A stretch of DNA of 64,000 nt, taken from the NCBI RefSeq assembly GCF_904846075.1, contig NZ_CAJGZH010000001.1, positions 186,001 through 250,000 of the forward strand, written 5' to 3'. Below are positions 1-7,325 of the stretch, piece after piece; within the stretch, counting starts at the first letter, position 1, and each line of letters starts with the position of its first letter. The notes beneath the pieces were generated by a model. That model made no database searches. It was not told where the DNA came from and saw only the letters and a list, made by a program, of their open reading frames with translations. The stretch is from Psychrobacter glacincola. GTDB taxonomy: Bacteria; Pseudomonadota; Gammaproteobacteria; Pseudomonadales; Moraxellaceae. The translations under genes were made by a program, and so were the position numbers.

Positions 1-348
1 ATAAGCACGGGTTAGACCGCCTGCGCCCAGTTTAATACCACCAAAATAACGCACCACGATAATAATGACGTTACCGATCGCTTTATGCTGCAACACATTT
101 AATATCGGGCGACCTGCTGTACCATTTGGCTCGCCATCATCATCGAAGCCTGCGCTAGTGGTATTATTGGGGTCGCCAATGATATACGCCCAGCAGTGGT
201 GACGCGCATCGGCATATTGCTCACGTAGTTGTTCCACGTGAAACATTGCCTGTTCACGCGAAGTGACTGGATAAGCGTAAGCAATAAACTCGGATTTTTT
301 AATTTCTAAGCGCGCAGTGACAGCACGTTTTAGCGTTTGATAGCTCAT
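1..348 (-). CDS. yigZ: YigZ/IMPACT family protein, partial
   Basis: The first 116 codons of a YigZ-type protein (UPF0029/Impact family) are present; the C-terminal part lies beyond the left edge. The reading frame starts at an ATG whose complement ends at 348. Visible family signatures are the N-terminal KKSEFIAYAYPV stretch, a HHCWAYIIG segment, the DDGEPNGTAGRPIL core and the VVRYFGGIKLGAGGL motif, which together define the Impact N-terminal domain. The family is conserved but its biochemical role in bacteria is poorly defined (a link to translation is suggested by the eukaryotic IMPACT homologue). The codons around residues 35-40 contain a parS-like site. The family call is confident; the function is not. 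Confidence 0.88.
   Translation of the reverse strand, partial: MSYQTLKRAVTARLEIKKSEFIAYAYPVTSREQAMFHVEQLREQYADARHHCWAYIIGDPNNTTSAGFDDDGEPNGTAGRPILNVLQHKAIGNVIIIVVRYFGGIKLGAGGLTRAY
230..245. other. parS-like ParB binding site 1 (inside yigZ)
   Basis: TGTTCCACGTGAAACA matches the bacterial parS consensus TGTTTCACGTGAAACA at 15 of 16 positions. It lies inside the yigZ coding sequence. It is one of four such matches in the first 18.3 kb. A single 15/16 match could be chance, but the clustering supports a real centromere-like function. Confidence 0.6.
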
Positions 349-544
349 ATTTCATCAGGTCTAGGTTGGATATGGTAAACTTGTCTAACTTTCACTGTCG
401 TCCATATTGGGTGCAGTGTTCATTTAATTTTTTATTATAGTACCACTTCTGACCCATGAAGATAGCGGACAAGCTCAGTGTGAGTGCTGGTGTCGTTAGC
501 TGCTACGGTAAAGTAGGTATCATCAAACGAATGGTAGGCAATAT

Positions 545-1249
545 ATGCGTCTAGATAAATTTTTGAGTAAAGCCACTGAGCTATCGCGTAAAGAATCCAA
601 AAAAATTCTGCACGCTGGTGAAGTGACGGTAAACGATCAGGTCATCAAAGACCCAGGTGTCCACGTCGATGTGGTCAATGATGATGTGATTTGGGCAGGC
701 GAGCCATTATCGGTCGCTGCGGGCAGTCGTTATATTCTATTACATAAGCCTGAAGGCTTTGAATGTACGCTGAAAGTAAAAGAGCATCCAATTGTCACTG
801 AGCTGATAGCGGTGCCAGAGCTTGGCAGCTTGCGCATTGCAGGGCGTCTCGATGTTGATACGACCGGCGCATTATTGATGAGTGATGATGGTAAATGGTT
901 GCACCGTGTCACTAGCCCTAAGCATGAACATGCCAAAATTTATGAGCTGACTTTAGCAGATGCGATGGATGAAGCAGCGCAAGCCAATGCCGTCAAAGAA
1001 GTCGCTGAAGGCATCCTTTTAGAAGGCGACCACGAAGAAACAAAACCTGCTGTTCTCGAATTCATTGACGAGACTCATGCACGTTTGACATTAGAGCAAG
1101 GTAAATACCATCAAGTAAAACGTATGATGGGTTATTTTGGTAATAGAGTGACTGAGCTACACCGCGCCAGTGTCGGTCATATTACTTTAGACGGTTTGGA
1201 GAAAGGCGATAGTCGCTTTTTAACACCCGAAGAAGTCGCTAAGTTCTAA
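545..1249 (+). CDS. rsuA: 16S rRNA pseudouridine(516) synthase RsuA
   Basis: The 234-residue protein has the usual RsuA length and order: an N-terminal S4 RNA-binding domain (residues about 1-60, starting MRLDKFLSKAT) followed by the pseudouridine synthase fold. The catalytic aspartate sits in GRLDVDTTG near residue 103, and the KRMMGYFGNRVTELHR segment is typical of the RsuA/RluB/E/F group. RsuA isomerises U516 of 16S rRNA during small-subunit assembly. The gene stands alone on the plus strand, followed by a hairpin terminator. RluE or RluB paralogues are the main alternatives, but the short S4 plus catalytic layout and overall length favour RsuA. Confidence 0.9.
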   Translation: MRLDKFLSKATELSRKESKKILHAGEVTVNDQVIKDPGVHVDVVNDDVIWAGEPLSVAAGSRYILLHKPEGFECTLKVKEHPIVTELIAVPELGSLRIAGRLDVDTTGALLMSDDGKWLHRVTSPKHEHAKIYELTLADAMDEAAQANAVKEVAEGILLEGDHEETKPAVLEFIDETHARLTLEQGKYHQVKRMMGYFGNRVTELHRASVGHITLDGLEKGDSRFLTPEEVAKF

Positions 1250-1292
1250 GTTTTTCATCTTGAAATGAACTCGCAAGCACTTCTTTACCATC

Positions 1293-1322
1293 AGCAGCCA
1301 CTTCACGTGTGCTGCTTTTTTT
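1293..1322 (+). terminator. rho-independent terminator after rsuA
   Basis: A hairpin pairing AGCAGC (1293-1298) with GCTGCT (1311-1316), extended inward by CAC/GTG, is followed by a run of T's. It lies about 45 bp after the rsuA stop. Confidence 0.75.
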
Positions 1323-1527
1323 GACCGTAGTGTTTGACCATGGTTTTTAACTGTAGTTCTTATCAATCACTTTTACCCTGTTATGTCTCGTGTGCACACT
1401 GTGTTGCCTATCTCTTAAAGCTCAGTAGCAGTTTTGCAAAATTGAGCCGTTAAACCTTTGCAAAAGTATTCCTTGTGCTAAAGTCTGCCTATCTTTTTTT
1501 AATCTATTTTTTTACATAATATCATGG

Positions 1528-1687
1528 TCTTTATTAAAGGTGGCTATTGTTAAAAACCAATATTGTTAGAAGCGAGCATTGTTAGAAACGGCTATTCTTA
1601 AGATTGAGTGTTGTTAAAATTAAAGGTTATTAAAAATCGTTGTTACTGAAACGCGCTGTTATTAAAAGCTGTTTTTGTTAAAACCAG
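1528..1687 (+). repeat. Ten-copy degenerate 16-bp tandem repeat upstream of dsbC
   Basis: Ten head-to-tail units of exactly 16 bp share the core TTGTTAAAA or TTATTAAAA followed by seven variable bases. The cores begin at 1531, 1547, 1563, 1579, 1595, 1611, 1627, 1643, 1659 and 1675 with no slip in spacing. The first two core T's and the fifth core position (T) are invariant in all ten units, and the other core columns are nearly so. The array ends 14 bp before the preferred GTG start of dsbC, so it occupies the promoter and leader region. Its period is not a multiple of three, so it is not a coding repeat. Confidence 0.9.
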
Positions 1688-1701
1688 ATAGGACTGTCTT
1701 T

Positions 1702-2766
1702 GTGAAATCATCTCTATTAAAATCTGCCAGTTTAATTGGCGCCATGTTATTGGCAACCACCGCTTGTGCCCAGTCTAGTGATACTGCCGCTACTAGCCAA
1801 AAAGCGAGCCAGAGTACTCAAAATACAAAAGCTGCTGGCACTGTTAGCAAGTCTGTTGACAGTCGCTTGCGCCAATTGCTCACTCAGGCAGGGATCAAAA
1901 CACAAATCAGCTCTATTGTGCCGTCCAACTTGCCCAATATGTATCAAGTCAATTTGGCGGGGCAGTTGCCTTTGCATATCACTGAAGATGGCAAATATGT
2001 CATTCAAGGCGAGTTACAAAAGAATCCAAGCAAGCGTGTAGTTACCAAGACGCCAGCGCGTAGCACCAGTGCTCAGGCAGGCAAACCTGTCAGTGCGAGT
2101 GTCAAAGCTGATATATTGGCAAATATGGATGCGCTGAAAAACATGAGTGCCAAAACGCCATTCTTTTATACCGCAGTGCCAGGCGTGATTTGGGGTGCGA
2201 CATTAGAAGGCGTGCCTTTTTTACTATCGGATGATGCACAATATATTACTGATGGTGAGATTTCGGTCATCGAAAATGGTCAATTCATCGGACTCGATGA
2301 ACAGTTTGAAAAGCGTAAAAATCAGTCTGTTTTTGCAACTTTAGATGACAGCCAGCTGATTAATTATCCAGCGACCAGTCCTGAGAGAGCGGTTATTTAT
2401 GTGGCCAATGATGTCAACTGTCCTTATTGCCGCCGCTTGCATCAGCAGCTACCGATGCTTAATGCCAAAGGTGTGACGGTCAAAACCATTGGTTATCCGA
2501 TATACGAGCAGTCCCCTGAGCAAATGCGTGGCATTTGGTGCCAAAGTGATGAGGACAGCCGCCTTAAAGCTTTTGATAAAGCAATGTTGCAGGGTGAAAT
2601 GACACCTGCACCAGCAAGTTGTACAGCCGATCATGTGACGCCCAATCGTGAAAAAGCAGCAGGGCTTGCGGTGATGGCAACGCCTGCTATCTACCGTGAA
2701 GATGGCGTGTTGTTTCAAGCGAGCTTTGAGAGTCCTGAGTTTTTAGAATTTTTGGGTGTGCAGTAG
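1702..2766 (+). CDS. dsbC: DsbC-like thiol:disulfide isomerase
   Basis: This is a periplasmic disulfide-bond isomerase of the DsbC/DsbG type. A signal peptide (hydrophobic run LIGAMLLATTACA) is followed by a Ser/Thr/Gln-rich linker, the DsbC N-terminal dimerisation region, and a thioredoxin-fold domain with the active site CPYC (in NDVNCPYCRRLHQQLP). The cis-proline motif TPA lies near the C-terminus, and a second cysteine pair (GIWCQ and PASC) matches the structural disulfide of DsbC. I prefer the GTG at 1702, preceded by AGGA at 1690-1693, over a TTG at 1675 that lies inside the tandem repeat. The N-terminal region is longer than in E. coli DsbC. The ACAQ end of the signal could be cleaved by signal peptidase I; a lipobox is poor. 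Confidence 0.85.
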   Translation: MKSSLLKSASLIGAMLLATTACAQSSDTAATSQKASQSTQNTKAAGTVSKSVDSRLRQLLTQAGIKTQISSIVPSNLPNMYQVNLAGQLPLHITEDGKYVIQGELQKNPSKRVVTKTPARSTSAQAGKPVSASVKADILANMDALKNMSAKTPFFYTAVPGVIWGATLEGVPFLLSDDAQYITDGEISVIENGQFIGLDEQFEKRKNQSVFATLDDSQLINYPATSPERAVIYVANDVNCPYCRRLHQQLPMLNAKGVTVKTIGYPIYEQSPEQMRGIWCQSDEDSRLKAFDKAMLQGEMTPAPASCTADHVTPNREKAAGLAVMATPAIYREDGVLFQASFESPEFLEFLGVQ

Positions 2767-2834
2767 CTCATATAGATGTTTAATAAAGTTATGAATAAAA
2801 AATGTATTAAGAGATGATATTCCTTAATATTGAT

Positions 2835-2874
2835 AAAAAAACCGCCACATAAGTAATCTATGTGGCGGTTTTTT
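2835..2874. terminator. Bidirectional terminator between dsbC and the DUF2939 gene
   Basis: AACCGCCACATA and TATGTGGCGGTT form a perfect stem around a short loop, flanked by A's on the left and T's on the right. It can therefore end transcription from both convergent genes. Confidence 0.88.
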
Positions 2875-2903
2875 ATTGCTTCTAACCGTTAGAGGTAGCA
2901 AGT

Positions 2904-3557
2904 CTATTGTGGCAACACGATATCAACGATTTTCCAATCAATTAAGCCGTTACGCTGCATCTCGATGGTGAGCGGATAACCTTTTACCTGACCGCTAATA
3001 GTAAAGCAATTAATACCGCAATAGCTTAATTTTGGCTTGTCACTGTCCGACCCTTGCGCTACCTGTTGCTCCAGTTCAGCGGCTTGTTTTTCCATGATTT
3101 GCTGCATTTGGCTTTTGACCACTGCATCCACATCACCGCGCTGGATGATAAGATTTTGAATCAAATTTTTGAGATCGACCTGATTACTGGCGATTGCCCA
3201 TGCAGCGGCCAGCTCTTTGGTCGCGGTATTGGCCTGACCTTGGGTATTGATGGCTTTTTCGATGTTTTGTGGGGTGATAGCACCATCCACCGCCTGCGTG
3301 ATAAAGCTATTGGCGGCTTGGGTCAATGGCTCGCCGCCCAACTCAGCGACCAATGGATAATTAGCCATAGTCGCCGTAAACTGACTGGTGAGTTGGTTTT
3401 GGATACTAGGTCGCACTTGCTCATAGTCGATCGCTGCGGCGATGGTCGCGCCGTCTTTGGCATCGTAGGCATTTTTAAGCTGATAAGCGCTGTAATAGGG
3501 CGAGCCTGCATAGACAGCGACGGCAATGACGATTAATAAAATAATCAGCTTCTTCAT
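2904..3557 (-). CDS. DUF2939 family exported protein
   Basis: The 217-residue protein begins MKKLIILLIVIAVAVYAGSP, a signal-anchor or signal peptide, followed by YYSAYQLKNAYDAKDGATIAAAIDY. That segment and the overall layout are characteristic of DUF2939 proteins, which are common in Moraxellaceae. The remainder is soluble and probably periplasmic. Two cysteines close together (YCGINCF) may form a disulfide, which fits the location opposite a disulfide isomerase gene. An upstream extension to 3698 is possible in frame but adds an unconvincing N-terminus, and the hydrophobic segment argues for the start at 3557. Function is unknown. Confidence 0.75.
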   Translation of the reverse strand: MKKLIILLIVIAVAVYAGSPYYSAYQLKNAYDAKDGATIAAAIDYEQVRPSIQNQLTSQFTATMANYPLVAELGGEPLTQAANSFITQAVDGAITPQNIEKAINTQGQANTATKELAAAWAIASNQVDLKNLIQNLIIQRGDVDAVVKSQMQQIMEKQAAELEQQVAQGSDSDKPKLSYCGINCFTISGQVKGYPLTIEMQRNGLIDWKIVDIVLPQ

Positions 3558-3761
3558 AAAAATCAAACCCTTATCGCAAAACAAAAACGTAATGATAGGC
3601 AGATTTAATACTGGTAAGTATAAATCTAAAACCCCAAAAATATAACGATAAATATTAGCATGGCTGAGCCTTTTTAAGGTATGAAAACCTTTGTTCATTC
3701 CTTAATAAAACCTTTTTGTATGGCCAAGCGCACTATAGTGGATACTTTCCCTGCCTAAGCG

Positions 3762-3791
3762 CTTGATAAATCACCATAGCATCTCCATAAA
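3762..3791 (+). promoter_or_regulatory. Candidate sigma-32 (heat-shock) promoter for dnaJ
   Basis: CTTGAT (3762-3767) and CTCCATAAA (3783-3791) are separated by 15 bp. They resemble the sigma-32 elements CTTGAA and CCCCATNTA. The position about 210 bp ahead of dnaJ, a classic heat-shock gene, supports the call. The -35 lacks the upstream TCTCNCC part of the consensus. Confidence 0.4.
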
Positions 3792-3891
3792 TAGCGCAAA
3801 CTTTTAATAATTGATTTGGCTAAGCAGCATCCCGCCGTATTCGCTTGTAAGATTCATAGCAGTATCACCTCTTTTCTCTCACTATTTATGA

Positions 3892-3907
3892 TGTTTCATG
3901 TGAAACC
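3892..3907. other. parS-like site 2 (dnaJ leader)
   Basis: TGTTTCATGTGAAACC matches the parS consensus at 14 of 16 positions. It lies in the presumed dnaJ leader and is the weakest of the four sites. Confidence 0.45.
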
Positions 3908-3999
3908 TTTGAGTGCCATAGTGAGTCGTATTAAGGTGGTGGTTGACTAGAACTACTGAATCGACTGTCCGGTGGACTGTAAAGACGATAGGAGAGCCC

Positions 4000-5136
4000 A
4001 TGAGTAAGCGCGATTTTTATGAAGTATTAGGTGTGAGCAAGACCGCTGAAAGCAAAGAAATTAAGCGAGCTTACCGCAAGCTGGCTATGAAATATCACCC
4101 TGACCGTAACTCTGATGATCCAGATGCTGAGGATAAATTCAAAGAAGCATCGATGGCTTACGAAGTACTAAGCAGCGAAGAGAAGCGCTCTGCTTACGAT
4201 CGCATGGGTCATTCAGCCTTCGAAAATGGCATGGGCGGCGGTGGCTTTGGCGGTGCAGGTGGTGGCAACTTCCAAGATATCTTCGGTGATATCTTCGGCA
4301 ACTTCGGCGATATCTTCGGTCAGCAGCGTGGCGGCGGCGGTGGACGTTCGCGCCGTGGTTCTGATTTGCGTTACGTCATTGAGCTGACGCTAGAAGAAGC
4401 GGTACGTGGCTGTAAAAAAGAAATCAGTTTCACTGCGCCTGCGCCTTGCGACACGTGCGATGGTAAAGGGGCAAAAAATGCCTCTGATATCGTAACTTGT
4501 CAGACCTGTCATGGACAAGGTCAAGTGCGTATGCAGCAAGGATTTTTTGCCGTGCAGCAGGCCTGCCCACATTGCGGCGGCACTGGTAAGCAAATCAAAA
4601 ACCCGTGCTCTGACTGTCACGGTAATGGCGTTAAAGACAAATCACGTACGCTAGAAGTGTCTATCCCAGCGGGTGTTGATGATGGTGATCGCGTCCGTCT
4701 AGCAGGCGAAGGCGAAGCGGGCGGCGCGGGCGTCCAAAACGGCGACTTATACGTTGAAGTACGCGTAAAACCGCATAATGTCTTTACCCGTCAAGGGGCT
4801 GATCTCTATATGGACGTACCTGTGAGCATTACCGATGCAGCACTGGGTAAAGAGGTGGAAATTCCAACCTTAGATGGTAAAGTAAAAATCAAGGTTGCAG
4901 AAGGCACGCAAAGTGGTAAGTTGCTACGTGTACGCGGCAAAGGCGTGACGCCAGTACGCACCACCATGAAAGGTGATTTGATTTGCCGTGTGGTTATCGA
5001 AACCCCAGTGAACTTAACTCGCGAGCAAAAAGACCTGTTGCGCCAGTTCCAAGATACGCTCGACGGTGATAGCAAGCATCAGCAGTCGCCACATAAGAAG
5101 TCATTCTTTAAAAAGATTGGTGACTTATTTGATTAA
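4000..5136 (+). CDS. dnaJ: Molecular chaperone DnaJ
   Basis: A full-length type I DnaJ of 378 residues. The J domain occupies about residues 4-70 with HPD at 33-35, which stimulates DnaK ATPase. A Gly/Phe-rich stretch follows (about 78-125). Four CXXCXGXG zinc-binding repeats ([32 protein letters not shown]) lie at about 150-210, and the substrate-binding C-terminal domain completes the protein. The start is the ATG at 4000, preceded by AGGAGA; an upstream in-frame start at 3943 would add residues not found in the family. dnaK is not in the window. The dnaJ-dapB order is shared with other Moraxellaceae. Confidence 0.97.
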   Translation: MSKRDFYEVLGVSKTAESKEIKRAYRKLAMKYHPDRNSDDPDAEDKFKEASMAYEVLSSEEKRSAYDRMGHSAFENGMGGGGFGGAGGGNFQDIFGDIFGNFGDIFGQQRGGGGGRSRRGSDLRYVIELTLEEAVRGCKKEISFTAPAPCDTCDGKGAKNASDIVTCQTCHGQGQVRMQQGFFAVQQACPHCGGTGKQIKNPCSDCHGNGVKDKSRTLEVSIPAGVDDGDRVRLAGEGEAGGAGVQNGDLYVEVRVKPHNVFTRQGADLYMDVPVSITDAALGKEVEIPTLDGKVKIKVAEGTQSGKLLRVRGKGVTPVRTTMKGDLICRVVIETPVNLTREQKDLLRQFQDTLDGDSKHQQSPHKKSFFKKIGDLFD

Positions 5137-5178
5137 CTGAGTTGTTTCAATCACTCGTTTGGTTGAATGACTAGATAC

Positions 5179-5217
5179 AAAACCCCCAGTGTTTCACATG
5201 AAACACTGGGGGTTTTT
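5179..5217 (+). terminator. dnaJ terminator containing a parS-like palindrome
   Basis: A long hairpin pairs AACCCCCAGTGTTTCA with TGAAACACTGGGGGTT around a 2-nt centre, followed by T's. The inner part of the stem is itself a parS-like site. Confidence 0.9.
5190..5205. other. parS-like site 3 (inside the dnaJ terminator)
   Basis: TGTTTCACATGAAACA matches the parS consensus at 15 of 16 positions, differing only at one of the two central bases. It forms the loop-proximal part of the dnaJ terminator stem, so its palindromic form could also be explained by the terminator alone. Confidence 0.5.
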
Positions 5218-5318
5218 ATTGACGCTATAAAAAACCATTCAGGTGGTGATATTTGCTAAACTTAGCATCATAACATTCAAAAACTTTCTTATTAATATAG
5301 AGCTTTTAGGGTAAATAT

Positions 5319-6167
5319 ATGAGCCAACAGATAACAGCGCAAGAAAATACAAATAAACAAGCCATCAAAGTCGGGGTGATTGGTGCTGGTGGTCGTATGG
5401 GACGTATGCTAATAGAGGCGGTACAAGACAACTCGCAAACGATATTAAATGCCGCGATAGAACGTCAAGGTTCAAGCCTTGTTGGTGCAGATGCTGGCGA
5501 AGTCGCCGCTATCGGTCGCTTAGAAGTGCAAATTGTCGATGATTTAAAAGTTGTCATTAATGACATCGATGTACTCATTGACTTTAGCTTGCCTGATGCC
5601 ACTGAACAAAATATGCAGATTTGTGCGGCAAACAATGTCGCGATGGTCATTGGCACCACAGGATTCAATGAGCAGCAAGAGCAAGTGTTGGCAAAAGCCA
5701 GCGAGAAAATTGCGATTGTCTATGCTGGTAACTATTCAACAGGTGTTAATCTGTCATTAAAGTTGCTCGGCATGGCCGCGAAGGCATTTGGCGAGGATGC
5801 CGATGTGGAAGTCATTGAAGCCCACCATAAGCATAAAATTGATGCGCCATCAGGCACAGCATATATGATGGCAGAAGCCGTGGCAGAAGCTCGTGGACAG
5901 AATCTAAAAGACGTTGCTGTTTATGGCCGCGAAGGACAAACGGGCGAACGCAAAGCAGGTACTATTGGTATTCATGCCATTCGCGGCGGTGAAATCATTG
6001 GCGATCATACCGTGATGTTTATTGCCGATGGTGAGGTGGTTGAAATTACCCATCGTGCCCGCGCGCGTATGACTTTTGCCGCGGGTGCCGTACGTGCCGC
6101 GACTTGGGTTATCAAACAAGAAGTTGGGCAATATAATATGCAGGACGTGTTGGGTTTGAATGATTAG
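5319..6167 (+). CDS. dapB: 4-hydroxy-tetrahydrodipicolinate reductase
   Basis: DapB reduces 4-hydroxy-tetrahydrodipicolinate in the lysine and meso-diaminopimelate pathway, using NAD(P)H in the cytoplasm. The 282-residue sequence has the Rossmann motif GAGGRMG at 22-28, a GTTGF nucleotide-loop segment, the substrate and catalytic motif EAHHKHKIDAPSGTA, and the C-terminal GGEIIGDHTV...HRARAR segment. An N-terminal extension of about 15 polar residues precedes the fold. The last codons and stop form the first unit of a short tandem repeat. The product pathway feeds meso-diaminopimelate to peptidoglycan, which links it to mpl in the same window. Confidence 0.97.
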   Translation: MSQQITAQENTNKQAIKVGVIGAGGRMGRMLIEAVQDNSQTILNAAIERQGSSLVGADAGEVAAIGRLEVQIVDDLKVVINDIDVLIDFSLPDATEQNMQICAANNVAMVIGTTGFNEQQEQVLAKASEKIAIVYAGNYSTGVNLSLKLLGMAAKAFGEDADVEVIEAHHKHKIDAPSGTAYMMAEAVAEARGQNLKDVAVYGREGQTGERKAGTIGIHAIRGGEIIGDHTVMFIADGEVVEITHRARARMTFAAGAVRAATWVIKQEVGQYNMQDVLGLND

Positions 6168-6197
6168 TTTTTGAGCAAGTAAGGTTTGAGTGATTAG
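6153..6197 (+). repeat. 15-bp tandem repeat spanning the dapB stop codon
   Basis: Three 15-bp units begin at 6153, 6168 and 6183. Units 1 and 3 (GGTTTGAATGATTAG and GGTTTGAGTGATTAG) differ at one base, and unit 2 is more decayed. The dapB stop TAG is the end of unit 1 and is duplicated in unit 3. Confidence 0.7.
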
Positions 6198-6278
6198 AGT
6201 TTCTTGCTTGCCGTTTGCTGCTTTATGGTTGCTGAGGATGGCTTATTGATAAAGTGGAATGACGGTTAGGAGTCAAGC

Positions 6279-7232
6279 ATGGATAAGTTTAGCAAGAATC
6301 TAATAGCGAGTTTTAGTCGCACTGTGGCTGTTGTCAGGGGTGCCAGAAGTATCAAAGCTGCCAACATCGTCAAGACACTCAAACCTAGAAAAAGTACGCT
6401 TTACGGTAGCCAAATAGCATTTGCCCTCAATTTGACGGTAGTGCCAATAGTCGCACAAGCAGCTACTTATCAAACCTACGTCATTGATACCTATGGCGGT
6501 GATGCATTATTACCTGCTGTTCGTCAGCAACTGAATAATAGTCGTGACGGCGGTACAGTTACTACCTATCAAGACAAGTTAGTGTTGCATACGACAGCCG
6601 CTAACTATCAGGCGGTACAGCAGTTATTGACTCAGATTGACGGTCAGCCACAGGCATTGACGGTCGCTGTGCGTGTTGGCAACAATAGCAGCGTCCAAGG
6701 TAATATTCAGCAAGGGCAGGTCATTATTAGCAATCGTGGTATTCAAGGGTCAGGGATTATTCATCAGAGCAATAGCCAACAGCAAACAAATAATTTATAC
6801 CAAGTACAAACCTTGTCAGGTAGTGCCGCCAGCATCAGTACAGGGACGCTTTATGCGCTGAATCAAACCTCTGATGTAAATAGTTATACGAATTATAAAA
6901 GTCCGTCAGCACAGATTGTCATTCAGCAGCAGGTATTGCTACCAACGACGCAAGGCATCATGGTTACGCCAAGATTATTACCGACTGGTCAAGTCGAAGT
7001 AACCTTGTCACAAGTTGAAGAAAAACTCGCACGCTCCTATTCAACTTCTCAGAAAAATAGTAATCATGCCATTCAAGGTCAACGATTAGACACGACCATT
7101 ATTATCCCACGTGGACAATGGGTAACTATCGGACAAATCTCTCAAAGTAGCCAAAATCAACGCGCAAGTTATGGTAGCAATCGTACCATTGATAGCACTA
7201 AAAACATACCAATTTGGATAATGGTGCAGTAG
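6279..7232 (+). CDS. Secretin-like exported protein
   Basis: A 317-residue protein with an N-terminal hydrophobic segment (about residues 45-60, ending IVAQAA) that looks like a signal peptide after an unusually long basic leader. The mature N-terminus resembles the secretin N1/NolW fold (VIDTYGGDALLPAVRQQL ... LVLHTTAANYQAVQQLLTQID). The C-terminal half has secretin-like strands: MVTPRLLPTGQVEVTLSQVEE, then IIPRGQWVTIGQISQSS. It is far shorter than true secretins (PilQ, GspD) and rich in Gln, Ser and Asn. It follows dapB by 111 bp. It may be an outer-membrane-associated secretin remnant or a pilotin-like partner; no function can be assigned. Confidence 0.6.
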   Translation: MDKFSKNLIASFSRTVAVVRGARSIKAANIVKTLKPRKSTLYGSQIAFALNLTVVPIVAQAATYQTYVIDTYGGDALLPAVRQQLNNSRDGGTVTTYQDKLVLHTTAANYQAVQQLLTQIDGQPQALTVAVRVGNNSSVQGNIQQGQVIISNRGIQGSGIIHQSNSQQQTNNLYQVQTLSGSAASISTGTLYALNQTSDVNSYTNYKSPSAQIVIQQQVLLPTTQGIMVTPRLLPTGQVEVTLSQVEEKLARSYSTSQKNSNHAIQGQRLDTTIIIPRGQWVTIGQISQSSQNQRASYGSNRTIDSTKNIPIWIMVQ

Positions 7233-7262
7233 TCTTGCATTCACTCATATTATTTTTGGCAT

Positions 7263-7304
7263 AAAAAAAGCGCGATACTGTAATGAGCAGTATCGCGCTT
7301 TTTA
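7263..7304. terminator. Bidirectional terminator
   Basis: GCGCGATACTG (7270-7280) pairs perfectly with CAGTATCGCGC (7288-7298), with A's before and T's after. It serves both the secretin-like gene and the convergent decarboxylase gene. Confidence 0.9.
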
Positions 7305-7325
7305 TCGATAATAATCTATTACAGA

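Larger units (their letters stand above)
1250..1701. other. Intergenic region rsuA-dsbC
   Basis: About 450 bp separate rsuA from the preferred dsbC start. The region holds the rsuA terminator, a short stretch with no recognisable feature (about 1323-1500), a T-rich segment near 1490-1515, and then the ten-copy 16-bp tandem array that runs up to the ribosome-binding site of dsbC. I see no open reading frame with gene-like features. The dsbC promoter presumably lies here, but I cannot point to a convincing -35/-10 pair. Confidence 0.6.
3558..3999. other. Divergent intergenic region upstream of dnaJ
   Basis: This 440-bp gap between the divergent DUF2939 and dnaJ genes holds a candidate heat-shock promoter (3762-3791), a weaker parS-like site (3892-3907) and the dnaJ ribosome-binding site AGGAGA (3990-3995). 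No gene-like open reading frame is visible. Confidence 0.6.

Noticed and set aside
1675..1701. TTG start of dsbC at 1675
   Set aside because: It lies in the last unit of the tandem repeat, and the GTG at 1702 has a proper ribosome-binding site and gives a normal signal peptide.
3054..3536. 160-codon plus-strand frame opposite the DUF2939 gene
   Set aside because: The minus-strand frame has a signal peptide and family features; the plus frame has none and no ribosome-binding site.
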